Shown here: positions 41,545 through 49,779 of the stretch, one piece after another | Layout: the number at the start of each line of letters is the position of its first letter | Numbering within the stretch: position 1 is the first letter of the stretch | NCBI GenBank assembly: GCA_047630275.1 | Contig: JBLHVN010000002.1 | Span: forward strand, 124,001-188,000 | Length of the DNA stretch: 64,000 nt | Direction of reading: 5' to 3' | From: GCA-2720865 sp047630275 | GTDB taxonomy: Bacteria; Bdellovibrionota; Bacteriovoracia; Bacteriovoracales; Bacteriovoracaceae | Made by a program: the position numbers and the translations under genes | Notes under the pieces: model-generated | Databases searched by the model: none | The model's input: the letters and a program-made list of their open reading frames with translations, nothing else | Told to the model about the DNA's origin: nothing

Positions 41545-43218
41545 ATGAAAGATTTTATCATTATTAGTTTATTAATCTTTACAGGTTTTACTGGGATTTC
41601 AGAGGCCTGTGACTTTAATGGCGATTCAGTAAAAGCTTTTTCTACTTCATTTATAAAAGAGACAGGCAGTTTTTATAACCTCAAGACATCAAGAGAAGAT
41701 CAGGCAAAGTTTGTTCTCGGTGGCTGCTCTAGATCAAAAAAGAAGTATTTTCAAATCTCTTTTGGCGTAAGCCACGACTATATTGATAACAGCACTTCTA
41801 TTTCCGCCCTCTATGATAACTTCGTTCCTAGTGCCTGTTCTTTAAGACCGATGCCTTTTAAGTCTCAAATGAGTAGAAAAGAAGAGAAAAATGCCTTCTT
41901 AGAGAAGCTAAGTTTCTTAAAGAAGTGCTTTGATATTTATGTAACTTCACTAGCAGGACAGCCTCTTATCTTTCCAGAAAATCAAAAAGGCTGTAAGCCT
42001 GAACTAATTAAGCCTTCAAAAGTTAAACTAAATGGAAACCTTTGCTTCTTTGATATTATCCAGGGCGATGGTTTTCTTGTTGAACTTAAATACAAGGACT
42101 CATGCAAAAAAAGAGAGTTCTTTGTAGAAAATAAAATTTCAACTCAAGACTTTGTCTCACACCTCGGGTTCAACGTAGTTAATACAGCCGATGGAACAGG
42201 TGAAGGAATTATAACTGTAGGTTCTTCAATCATTAGAATGTCCATTGATCCTGAAGCAAGAAATATGAGAGTCTCAGATGATTTTGGAAGAGCTACTCCT
42301 CTTTTTCCAGCGGTTTGGTCTGTCCCAGACGTTCATTTTGGAAAGCCAACTTTAGAGGCCAATGGAAAACAAAGAATTCTTAACCTGCCTTTTGTTGCAG
42401 ATAACCGTTGTAAAAAAACTTGTATTGATGGTATTTGTTCAAGCCCATGCCACTACGCCTCTCCCGTTGCTGCTGAAGTTGAGCTCTTCGAGCTTTCTAG
42501 CAGTGGAGATATCTTTGAAGAGGATGACTTCTTTGGAGATGACGACGGATTCAAAAGCCTACTAAAAGGACTTAAAAAGAAGCCTGCTTTTATAAAGTCG
42601 TTTTATAATGGCGGTATTGTTCAGGCCAATTGGCAAGGGCAAATAAGTGGCAATCGTATCCAACTTGGAGAAGAGATTAAAGCTGGGAGAAGATACCGAG
42701 TAAAAGCCTCTTTTAGAGATCCAAAACTTGATTATCATTTTCTAATGAAAAACTATAAATCTCTTCTAGGAAGTATTCCTTCACTAAGAGATGCACAAGG
42801 TGGAGTTATCCAAGGTATCTCAGGCGCGAGCGAAGATGTTCTTTCAAGTATCAGCTCGATGATTAGTAATTTAGGAACAGTTCAAGATGATGGCTCAGGA
42901 ATAAGTCCTTTGAGAAGAGCTATCTTAAAGTTTCAAAGTCTTTTCAGTTATCATGCATGGCCTGTTTATGTTGATAAGGTATGTGACTCAAGTTTATTAG
43001 CCTGTAAAAAACCGACTAAGAAAGATAACCTTGTTCTTACTATGGACTTTACGGCCGGAAGCGAGAGAGAGTTTGGAGAAATAGCCCTAAAGAATATTAA
43101 AATCACAAGAACATCACCAGTATTGAAAAACTACTCGAAGAGTTTCGCACTTGAAGAGCTTCCTATTATAGCCTGTTTTGACGAAGAAAATATTCAAGAA
43201 GGAGAATCAAATGAGTAA
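41545..43218 (+). CDS. secreted Cys-rich protein, cluster gene 2
   Basis: A 557-residue exported protein (signal peptide to about residue 21). It has over fifteen cysteines, including a tight cluster NRCKKTCIDGICSSPCHYA near residue 290. An acidic stretch DIFEEDDFFGDDDGF (about 323-337) is followed by a basic one, possibly a processing or Ca-binding site. The C-terminal half has alternating strands. No domain recognised. It follows the terminator of the first gene and overlaps the next gene by 8 bases, so it is tightly coupled to the paralogous subunit at 43211. Confidence 0.75.
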   Translation: MKDFIIISLLIFTGFTGISEACDFNGDSVKAFSTSFIKETGSFYNLKTSREDQAKFVLGGCSRSKKKYFQISFGVSHDYIDNSTSISALYDNFVPSACSLRPMPFKSQMSRKEEKNAFLEKLSFLKKCFDIYVTSLAGQPLIFPENQKGCKPELIKPSKVKLNGNLCFFDIIQGDGFLVELKYKDSCKKREFFVENKISTQDFVSHLGFNVVNTADGTGEGIITVGSSIIRMSIDPEARNMRVSDDFGRATPLFPAVWSVPDVHFGKPTLEANGKQRILNLPFVADNRCKKTCIDGICSSPCHYASPVAAEVELFELSSSGDIFEEDDFFGDDDGFKSLLKGLKKKPAFIKSFYNGGIVQANWQGQISGNRIQLGEEIKAGRRYRVKASFRDPKLDYHFLMKNYKSLLGSIPSLRDAQGGVIQGISGASEDVLSSISSMISNLGTVQDDGSGISPLRRAILKFQSLFSYHAWPVYVDKVCDSSLLACKKPTKKDNLVLTMDFTAGSEREFGEIALKNIKITRTSPVLKNYSKSFALEELPIIACFDEENIQEGESNE

Positions 43219-43969
43219 GCTTCTTGCTCTATTCCTATTGATTTTTAGCTTTAGCGTCTTTGCAGGAAACGAGAAGGTAGACGTTTGTCATATACCTCCT
43301 GGAAATCCTGATAATGCTCACACCATTAACGTCAGTGAAAATGCTGTTTCAGCTCACTTGGCTCATGGTGATTATTTAGGTGCCTGCGCCCCAACAAGTA
43401 GTGCAGCAAAATTTTATCCATGTAACGTCGGTATCCGTCATAGAAATACTTTTAATGGTACGGCCACTTCCCATGATTATGTAACTTACACTTATAGTAA
43501 TATTGATGGAACTGGGGCATCTGATCTTGTTCTTGAAGCAAAAAGAAATAGCTATGATTTTGCTTTTAGTCAGATCACGGCCTTTAGTAAAAAGCTTGAA
43601 GAAGTAAAGATCAACTTATCTTCAGAAAGAATGGGAACCGATTATTATGTCGATTTTTGTTTTGATGGAAGAGCAAATAATGGTTCAAAAGGGCTTAGGA
43701 TAGAAGACGTTACTCATATCTCTAGTAATCCTTTTCCCATTACAGTCTCAAGAGAATTATATTGCGATATTCATAATCGAGAGAATGGGCGCCCAGACTT
43801 ATCAAGAATCTCTCTTTCTGGCGGCTTCCCTATTAGCTTTAATAAAGTTCCAGAATTTTGCAGACTACGTTTTCATGTTATCGAAACAAATATCGGAGAG
43901 GCCAGGAACTGGTCTCGAAGTTTTAATAGAATAAGTACATTTATCGAATCTGAGATTTTTTCTCAATAA
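43211..43969 (+). CDS. secreted paralogue of the 40374 protein with a CHIPPG motif
   Basis: The start is ATG 43211 (GGAGAATCAA before it), overlapping the previous gene by 8 bases. The product is 252 residues, signal peptide to about residue 18. Residues ~22-60 carry VCHIPPGNPDNAHTI...AVSAHLAHGDYLGAC, a Cys/His-rich motif seen in many exported bacterial proteins and of unknown function. It then shares with the 40374 product the CNVGIRH...TSHDYVTYTYS...YYVDFCF region and the FCRLRFHVIE/ARNWSR end. It lacks the Tyr/Arg insert. Probably a minor subunit or anchor. Confidence 0.75.
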   Translation: MSKLLALFLLIFSFSVFAGNEKVDVCHIPPGNPDNAHTINVSENAVSAHLAHGDYLGACAPTSSAAKFYPCNVGIRHRNTFNGTATSHDYVTYTYSNIDGTGASDLVLEAKRNSYDFAFSQITAFSKKLEEVKINLSSERMGTDYYVDFCFDGRANNGSKGLRIEDVTHISSNPFPITVSRELYCDIHNRENGRPDLSRISLSGGFPISFNKVPEFCRLRFHVIETNIGEARNWSRSFNRISTFIESEIFSQ

Positions 43970-43993
43970 ACACGCGGCTAAGGAGTCGAAATT

Positions 43994-44575
43994 ATGAAAA
44001 ACCTATTTATATTATTAAGCGTTCTACTGATGATTTCAGCAAATGCTTATGCAGACGGAACTGGAGACAATGACAATGGTGGCGGAGACGTTATCGACGA
44101 CATGTTTGGTGGCGGAACTGATGAATTTGAATTCGAAAGATTTTCAGATGATCGTATTCTAGTAGCAATTGACGAAGATGCTGCTGTTAACTGTGATAAG
44201 CAAGGTCTTTGTACTCTTTCTGCTATTACAACTAACTCTAGAACTTTTTCTGTAAATTTCAATATCGGTCAAGGCAACAATGCTTCTGGTGGATTTGGTG
44301 GTTACGGTGAAGGTAACGGCGGAACTACAATTAATATCGGCGACGACAATCAGGATGAAAACCGTGAGCATTGGGGAGTAAACGTTCAATACAAGATTGG
44401 TAGTTGTACTCAAAAAGTTAAGGTTCCAAGAGCTCTTTTTTACTCAATGAACAGATACCTCTACGGTCTAATGACTGAAGAAGGGTCAGTAAGACGTGGT
44501 TTTACACCTGCTGACGAAGCAATGATCCTTTTTTACACGACTATCTTAAATAAAGCTTCAGGATGTGGTAACTAG
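43994..44575 (+). CDS. secreted Gly/Asp-rich protein, cluster gene 4
   Basis: A 193-residue exported protein (signal peptide to about Ala20). The mature N-terminus is Gly/Asp/Asn-rich (DGTGDNDNGGGDVIDDMFGGG). A second Gly/Asn stretch lies near residues 92-120, and between them is a beta segment with one Cys pair. The C-terminal ~60 residues are helical with a basic start (KVKVPRALFYSMNRYLYG). Codon use resembles that of the 40374 gene, so it is probably well expressed. AAGGAGT precedes the ATG. Unknown family. Confidence 0.7.
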   Translation: MKNLFILLSVLLMISANAYADGTGDNDNGGGDVIDDMFGGGTDEFEFERFSDDRILVAIDEDAAVNCDKQGLCTLSAITTNSRTFSVNFNIGQGNNASGGFGGYGEGNGGTTINIGDDNQDENREHWGVNVQYKIGSCTQKVKVPRALFYSMNRYLYGLMTEEGSVRRGFTPADEAMILFYTTILNKASGCGN

Positions 44576-44602
44576 TAACTTCTTGAAATTAAAAAGGTTT
44601 AA

Positions 44603-47374
44603 ATGAAGCAAATTCAATTTTTCATAATTATTATATTGGGCCTGTTACTCTCCGGAGTAGCAGGTTCTTCTGAAACCCAATGGAAGAAAGGTGAACACTT
44701 TTCTAAGGTTGTCGGTTTAAATAATATGAGATTCACCAATAGAGCTCGTTGTGCTCTTGACTCCAAAAAGCCCACTCAGTCGGCTTTTGTCATGGTGACT
44801 AATATTGATGCTGCTAGATCACTTTATCGCTTAGCTAAAGCTACAAACCAAGATTCAAGTACAGTTGTTAAAAAAGGAATCCGCAGATTTAGATATTCTG
44901 TTGTTCAGCTTTTAGAGCTTATCCATAGAAGACTAATGAACAGAGAACTTCCACTTCTCTCTTCAAATTCAACTGAGAATCATGTTCCAAGAAAGTATAA
45001 GAAGCTCATGGAATCATGCCGCTCAGATGAGTATTGTGATGAACTAGACCAATACATCCAAAAGATTTGGAAGATTAGCTCTAATGATTCTCTAAACAAT
45101 ATTGAAAAAGTTCTTAAGTACTATGATGTTGATAATTACCATTCAAAAGAATCTTTCTTAGACCCTAAGGATTTTGAAGATAAGAAAGTAAACACTAAGC
45201 TATCTTGTCACTACTTAAAGAAGTTCAGCCCACTTCAAGCCCACCTCTACGGAACAAAGCCTAACAAAAAAGCTATGACTCAGATTGCAGAAGCTGCTTA
45301 TAAGTCTGATGAGATGCTAGCGCGCTGTGATGATTTTGATTCTCAAGAAAACTTAAAGGTTGCTGGATATCAAATTGAATTCACAGGACTTAAAGATAAG
45401 AAATGGAATGAGCAAGGATTCGATTATTGGAATTCACTTAAATTATATTTTTCATGGGCCTGGAGAAACGCCCCCGAAATGGAACAGATAGCTTTTCCAT
45501 TTGGTGAAGTATTCCCCGCTATCGCCATTGAAGAAGCTGTCATGCTTGTTCCAAATGGTTGTAAGTCAATTACCGTGCCAGAATGTGACGGCGATTATCT
45601 TGCTTTAAATGCTATGCGCGAGTTTGCCAAAAAAGACATGCGTAAGAAGAAGATAACTCTCGATGTTTTATCTGAACTCCCTGAAGGGCCACAGCAAGAC
45701 CTTCTCGATGACACTTTTACTGATGTTAATAACGATATCTTAGACCTAGTGAAGCAACCTGATGCTTCAGCATGGATCAACAATTTTCAAACAAACCTCT
45801 CTGGAACAAGAAGCTTAATGAAGAATAAGCTTATAAAGGCCGTAACTTTCTTAGATATTGCAAAGGCTAACTTAAATAAGAAAAAATTAATTAAGAAATT
45901 GAATCAACAATTTTCTATTTTCAAAACTGCTGAAGGCCGTAGTTCAGTAGAGAACACTGATCTTAAGAATGAATTGTTCTACCTTTGCGCAGAATTTAAT
46001 TTCTCACATCATAAAGATTTCAGTTTTTTAAGAGGAAACTTAGATATCTTATCTAAGACAACCCTAATAGATGGAATCACCAAAGGTCTTTCCAAGAATT
46101 CAACTAAAGCTTATTTTGAATATTATACAGAAATAGCCGAAGCGATAACTACACAATGTTCAAGCTTAGAGCAACGTGAAATTTGGAATGATGAATTTGA
46201 ACTAGAAAAACAAGGCTACTCTTCTTGGTATATTGAAAAGATTTACGAAGATAAGTATAAATCGACATTAGAAATTAAAGCTAAAGAATACCTAGCAATA
46301 GCTAAACCAGAATTGGCCTACGGACAGTATAGTGAGTCAAAAGATTTTAACGACGTTCTTTGCGCCAGCCCTGCTCACTGCGCTCGTAAAGTGTTGGGAT
46401 CAATTGTAGATCTCTTTTCAACTAGTCAGTACGCAAATACTTTCTACTCACTTGATCAGGCCTTAAAATCTCCTGCTCTTTTTAATCCTTACGCAGAAAG
46501 AACATCATGTAAGATCTATGACCCTTGGTACAAATCACGGGCCATCATCTTCAACCTATTTGCAGATCTTGGGCAAGCAGCCTTAAGTCTTACAACTCCT
46601 GGTGCTATTTATTCTTCATTTAACTTAAAGCCTGGAAGAGTAGTCTCTTTTAGACAGCTAGTAGAAGAAGGAAAGATTGAATACGATACTCGTATGGATA
46701 GCGGAGGAGTTCAAGCAAGCTTAGTCGCTGACTTTGGACCACTTTTAGGTGTTCCTTGTGCCATTAGTTATATGCCTACCTCTAATCCTTATAATACTTA
46801 TCGATTCGCGGGAATCTCAGCTGCCGCTTGTACTTCAAGCTCAGATAATGACTTAGTTGTGAGAAATGCTTCAGACTATGATGATAATCAAACAACAAAC
46901 CGCTCTGGATGTGCAAGTTGCGCTCTTAACTTTGAATCTGTAGCTACTTCAGCAACGAGGTTAGCCCCTACAGTAGGAACAACCTTCTTCTTAGTAAAAG
47001 CTATCATTCGATTATATAAAGGCTTAAAAGATCCCTTTAATATTCCAAGGTCATGGGAAGCCAATCCTAATTATGTTTTAGATTCATACAAAAAATTTGG
47101 TGAGATCCCTAAGAAGTGCGTAAGAAGCCTAAGAAAAGGCAAGATGTGTTTACGTAATGACTGCGAAGAAAATGTACTTAAAGCGCTATATGACAAGGCC
47201 GATGTTTCTGTGAAAAGTTTTAGACAAGATAACGGAAATGCTTATCTAAAAGTTCATAACTGTGAAGAAGAGATCGTCGTTGATGTAACGAATTCACCTT
47301 TTGGTGATTCTTGTAGAGTTAAAAAGATAGTCATCCCTGAGAGCTGCAAGCACTTAATTAAAGGTAAAAAATGA
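44603..47374 (+). CDS. large secreted protein, cluster gene 5
   Basis: A 923-residue exported protein (signal peptide to about residue 21), the largest of the cluster. It is mostly helical for ~600 residues. A segment with a Cys-x2-Cys knuckle (GCASCALNFES) follows near 770, then a hydrophobic stretch (about 783-805) that could be membrane-associated. The Cys-rich C-terminus (KKCVRSLRKGKMCLRNDCEENV) shares a style with the gene after it. Many paired cysteines suggest an extracytoplasmic fold. No domain recognised. Overlaps the next gene by 4 bases. Confidence 0.7.
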   Translation: MKQIQFFIIIILGLLLSGVAGSSETQWKKGEHFSKVVGLNNMRFTNRARCALDSKKPTQSAFVMVTNIDAARSLYRLAKATNQDSSTVVKKGIRRFRYSVVQLLELIHRRLMNRELPLLSSNSTENHVPRKYKKLMESCRSDEYCDELDQYIQKIWKISSNDSLNNIEKVLKYYDVDNYHSKESFLDPKDFEDKKVNTKLSCHYLKKFSPLQAHLYGTKPNKKAMTQIAEAAYKSDEMLARCDDFDSQENLKVAGYQIEFTGLKDKKWNEQGFDYWNSLKLYFSWAWRNAPEMEQIAFPFGEVFPAIAIEEAVMLVPNGCKSITVPECDGDYLALNAMREFAKKDMRKKKITLDVLSELPEGPQQDLLDDTFTDVNNDILDLVKQPDASAWINNFQTNLSGTRSLMKNKLIKAVTFLDIAKANLNKKKLIKKLNQQFSIFKTAEGRSSVENTDLKNELFYLCAEFNFSHHKDFSFLRGNLDILSKTTLIDGITKGLSKNSTKAYFEYYTEIAEAITTQCSSLEQREIWNDEFELEKQGYSSWYIEKIYEDKYKSTLEIKAKEYLAIAKPELAYGQYSESKDFNDVLCASPAHCARKVLGSIVDLFSTSQYANTFYSLDQALKSPALFNPYAERTSCKIYDPWYKSRAIIFNLFADLGQAALSLTTPGAIYSSFNLKPGRVVSFRQLVEEGKIEYDTRMDSGGVQASLVADFGPLLGVPCAISYMPTSNPYNTYRFAGISAAACTSSSDNDLVVRNASDYDDNQTTNRSGCASCALNFESVATSATRLAPTVGTTFFLVKAIIRLYKGLKDPFNIPRSWEANPNYVLDSYKKFGEIPKKCVRSLRKGKMCLRNDCEENVLKALYDKADVSVKSFRQDNGNAYLKVHNCEEEIVVDVTNSPFGDSCRVKKIVIPESCKHLIKGKK

Positions 47375-47931
47375 TAAAGTTAACAATAGGTCTATTCTTA
47401 TTGATCTCAGCCAATTCAGCCTTCGCTATTTCATATGAGTCTATATGGACAGAGGACTATAAAAAAAATGTTATCATGACTTGCTCTGAAGATGAATTTC
47501 AATGCGAGGACCTCTGCGGAAAGTCCTCTTGTGTAATTAAAGAAAAAGTTTGCCGAAATTGTATCGGATCAAATATCCGTATTACACATATTTTTAGAGA
47601 CATGGGCAGATCATTTACTAATACAGGTAATGAAGTTTCCTACTACGAGGTTCTTGAAATTTTAGGAAGCGGACACTTTGCTACGTTCACGTCAAAATCA
47701 ATTTACAATATTGTCGAAAGGTATGACTCCGCAAAGTTAAGGAAAAAGTTTCAGTCCCTTTGTCCTAACGAGATCAACTATCCAATAGTCATTTTTTCTA
47801 CGAAAAAAGTCTCTCGGATCTTAGATGAAGTGAAGTTTGTTCTTTGTGGAGAAAAAGTTTTTGAAATGAGCAGTGATGCCATCATTGATTCGAATGATAA
47901 AGCCTCTTTTGAGTCTAATAAATTATATTAA
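47371..47931 (+). CDS. secreted Cys-rich protein, cluster gene 6
   Basis: A 186-residue exported protein (signal peptide to about Ala19). Residues ~37-64 hold seven cysteines (TCSEDEFQCEDLCGKSSC, KVCRNCIG), a compact disulfide-rich head. The rest is an alpha/beta-looking domain with two more cysteines. ATG overlaps the stop of gene 5 (ATGA). No family recognised. The Cys spacing is not that of EGF or LDL-A repeats. Confidence 0.7.
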   Translation: MIKLTIGLFLLISANSAFAISYESIWTEDYKKNVIMTCSEDEFQCEDLCGKSSCVIKEKVCRNCIGSNIRITHIFRDMGRSFTNTGNEVSYYEVLEILGSGHFATFTSKSIYNIVERYDSAKLRKKFQSLCPNEINYPIVIFSTKKVSRILDEVKFVLCGEKVFEMSSDAIIDSNDKASFESNKLY

Positions 47932-47943
47932 TTGGAGAATTAT

Positions 47944-48531
47944 ATGAAAATAACTATGATCACAGCCCTTGCCTTATTATTTGTAACTAGTGCTTTTGCA
48001 GCAACTGGCCAGCTTGAAAAACAGCTTTCTGAAACAGTTACCGAAACTTATGTTCTTAAAAATGGAATCTATGAAAGAATAGCTCTAAAAAGAATAGGGA
48101 AAGAAAAACTTATTTTCATTATTAACGGAGAGGAGCTTCCTGAAGTTCTTATCGAGTTTACAGGTAATGAAGAATTAATGGAAGAGAAGTATTTGATTCC
48201 ACTAGAAGGCCAAGTTGAATTTAAACTTCACCAAGATGGCACAGATGATTTTCCTGATTATGATGAAAAATATTCATTTCCTGCAAAAATAAAGCTTAAT
48301 GGTAACAAAATCCAAAGCCTACTCACTAGCGAAAGTGCTTTAACAGGTCACTTTAAGCCTCTCTTTGAAGAAATGATTAAGTTTGAGTTAGGTTCTGGGG
48401 AAATTTTGCCGGAAGATGTAGTGATCGAAATGATTAAAGTTAAGGCATCCCCTCTTAAGTGCCTTCCAAAAAACGAAAAGCTTTACTGCCAATATAAATT
48501 GAAAGTTCATGCTAAAGCATTTGCAGAATAA
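47944..48531 (+). CDS. secreted protein, last gene of the cluster
   Basis: The start is ATG 47944 (TTGGAGAAT before it) rather than an earlier in-frame ATG four codons upstream. The product is 195 residues with a signal peptide (MKITMITALALLFVTSAFA). The mature part is beta-rich and acidic with a late Cys pair (PLKCLPKNEKLYCQY). Unknown family. It lies 12 bases after gene 6 and is closed by a strong terminator. Confidence 0.7.
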   Translation: MKITMITALALLFVTSAFAATGQLEKQLSETVTETYVLKNGIYERIALKRIGKEKLIFIINGEELPEVLIEFTGNEELMEEKYLIPLEGQVEFKLHQDGTDDFPDYDEKYSFPAKIKLNGNKIQSLLTSESALTGHFKPLFEEMIKFELGSGEILPEDVVIEMIKVKASPLKCLPKNEKLYCQYKLKVHAKAFAE

Positions 48532-48564
48532 TAAACGACAAAACGACATTTGTTATAAGAAAGA

Positions 48565-48594
48565 GGCCTTGTTGAATAACAAGGCCTTTTTTTT
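48565..48594 (+). terminator. intrinsic terminator closing the secreted cluster
   Basis: GGCCTTGTT / AACAAGGCC, a perfect 9-bp stem with a GAAT loop, then eight Ts (48587-48594). Placed 34 bases past the last cluster gene, it marks the end of the operon and its boundary with the RAYT element. Confidence 0.9.
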
Positions 48595-48600
48595 AATCTT

Positions 48601-48619
48601 AAAGGTACCTGGTCACTTG
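48601..48619 (-). repeat. REP-like repeat, left copy
   Basis: AAAGGTACCTGGTCACTTG, the inverted partner of 49303-49321 with one mismatch (C for T at position 13). It contains the GGTACC palindrome. It lies downstream of the transposase gene, whose stop codon is nearby. Confidence 0.7.
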
Positions 48620-48622
48620 CAT

Positions 48623-49210
48623 TTATGAAAAGTCACAAAACTCTGAGCGCCTAAGGCCATTAACAAGTAACTTTCTCTCAATATCAGGAACGGTTTCGTT
48701 CAACCATTTTAATCCCCATTCATCTTTAAACCCATAATGATCACAGATTGGAATGGAGAACTCTTCACATTGAGTTATATTTTTCAAGGTACTATAAGGA
48801 TACTCTTCGCATTTTTGTACAATTCCTGCTCTAACAGGGTTTTGATAAACATAGCGGTAACAGTTGATAAAATAGTTGTTCACTGAAATTAAGCACCACT
48901 TATACCGTCCACCGAATATTTGATTGATGATCTTGCCGCGTTTTTGAATCTTGAGGGTTAACCTTCTATTGAACTCGCGCATGAATAGGTCGAGGTTAGA
49001 GTCCGGCGTTTTGATAATCATATGGTAGTGATTTCCCATTAAGACGTAGCTCACTAGGTTTATGGGAATCATCTTATGCGCTTCTTTAAAAGAATCTAAT
49101 GATAGCTCCCAAACTTCATCTAAAGGTATTTGAAACCAATCTTGATTATGGCAGCGGCTCGTTACATGGTAGGGAAATTCAGAGGTTCTTACTAAGTTTT
49201 TTCTAGGCAT
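48623..49210 (-). CDS. REP-associated tyrosine transposase (Y1/IS200-like)
   Basis: A 195-residue transposase-like protein. Basic N-terminus MPRKNLVRTSEFPYHVTSRC, the HUH-type motif GNHYHMII (His61, His63), the FGGRYKWCLI strand, and YRYVYQNPVRAGIV, where RAYT proteins carry the catalytic Tyr. It acts on single-stranded DNA, cutting at REP sequences. It is bounded by REP-like repeats at 48601 and 49303, with another copy at 63503. Alternative: an inactive domesticated relative. The motifs are intact, so activity is plausible. Confidence 0.9.
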   Translation of the reverse strand: MPRKNLVRTSEFPYHVTSRCHNQDWFQIPLDEVWELSLDSFKEAHKMIPINLVSYVLMGNHYHMIIKTPDSNLDLFMREFNRRLTLKIQKRGKIINQIFGGRYKWCLISVNNYFINCYRYVYQNPVRAGIVQKCEEYPYSTLKNITQCEEFSIPICDHYGFKDEWGLKWLNETVPDIERKLLVNGLRRSEFCDFS

Positions 49211-49302
49211 TATTTCTCCAGTTAGAATTCAAGTCACTATTTAAATTTCTTATAAGATCATCAAAATAATTAACGGATACACCTCTCTATTTTTCTTTTT
49301 TA

Positions 49303-49321
49303 CAAGTAACCAGGTACCTTT
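49303..49321 (+). repeat. REP-like repeat, right copy
   Basis: CAAGTAACCAGGTACCTTT, the upstream partner of 48601-48619. The core AAGTAACCAGGTACC (49304-49318) recurs exactly at 63503-63517, which makes it a repeated sequence and not just a local palindrome. Confidence 0.75.
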
Positions 49322-49337
49322 TGGGTTAGAATTTGGT

Positions 49338-49721
49338 ATGAGCAAGAACGAAAAAATAAACCCCAAAGGGGAATTAGCGATTAGAGTCCAGGCCATGCCT
49401 GAAAATACAAACCCTGCTGGAGATATCTTTGGTGGATGGGTCCTCTCCCAGATGGATATTGCCGGCGGTCTCGTCACTAAGAAGTTCACTCACGGAAGAA
49501 CCGTCACCATTGCTGTGGACGCCATGACCTTTTATAAGCCGGTCTTAGTTGGTGATACTCTTTGCTGTTATGTGGAGATCATTAAGACGGGGAAGACCTC
49601 AATTACGGTTAAGATTGAGTCTTGGGTGGCCCGTCAGTACGAGGATGTGCGTGAAAAGGTGACTGAGGGTACATTTACTTATGTTGCTGTCTCAGAAGAC
49701 CGTATTCCACGGAAGATCTAA
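49338..49721 (+). CDS. yciA: acyl-CoA thioesterase, YciA-like
   Basis: A 127-residue hot-dog-fold thioesterase. N-terminal PENTNPAGDIFGGWVLSQMDIAGGL carries the conserved Asn/Asp of the YciA group. VDAMTFYKPVLVGDTLCCYVEI and the KTSITVKIESW strands complete the fold. It hydrolyses acyl-CoA to free CoA and fatty acid. Cytoplasmic. The ATG is 17 bases from the right REP-like repeat, which could therefore lie in its leader. It precedes the second GDPD gene by 58 bases. Confidence 0.92.
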   Translation: MSKNEKINPKGELAIRVQAMPENTNPAGDIFGGWVLSQMDIAGGLVTKKFTHGRTVTIAVDAMTFYKPVLVGDTLCCYVEIIKTGKTSITVKIESWVARQYEDVREKVTEGTFTYVAVSEDRIPRKI

Positions 49722-49779
49722 GTCTGAATTCTTTACAATATCGGTGACTTAAATTCATTTTGGGTTAGGATACCTTTAT

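Larger units (their letters stand above)
48601..49321. mobile_element. RAYT-type element bounded by REP-like inverted repeats
   Basis: The transposase gene (48623-49210) is enclosed by 19-base inverted repeats at 48601-48619 and 49303-49321 with one mismatch. This is the arrangement of REP-associated tyrosine transposases, where REP sequences flank the gene. The element lies between an operon terminator and a thioesterase gene. Whether it is still mobile is unknown. Confidence 0.75.
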
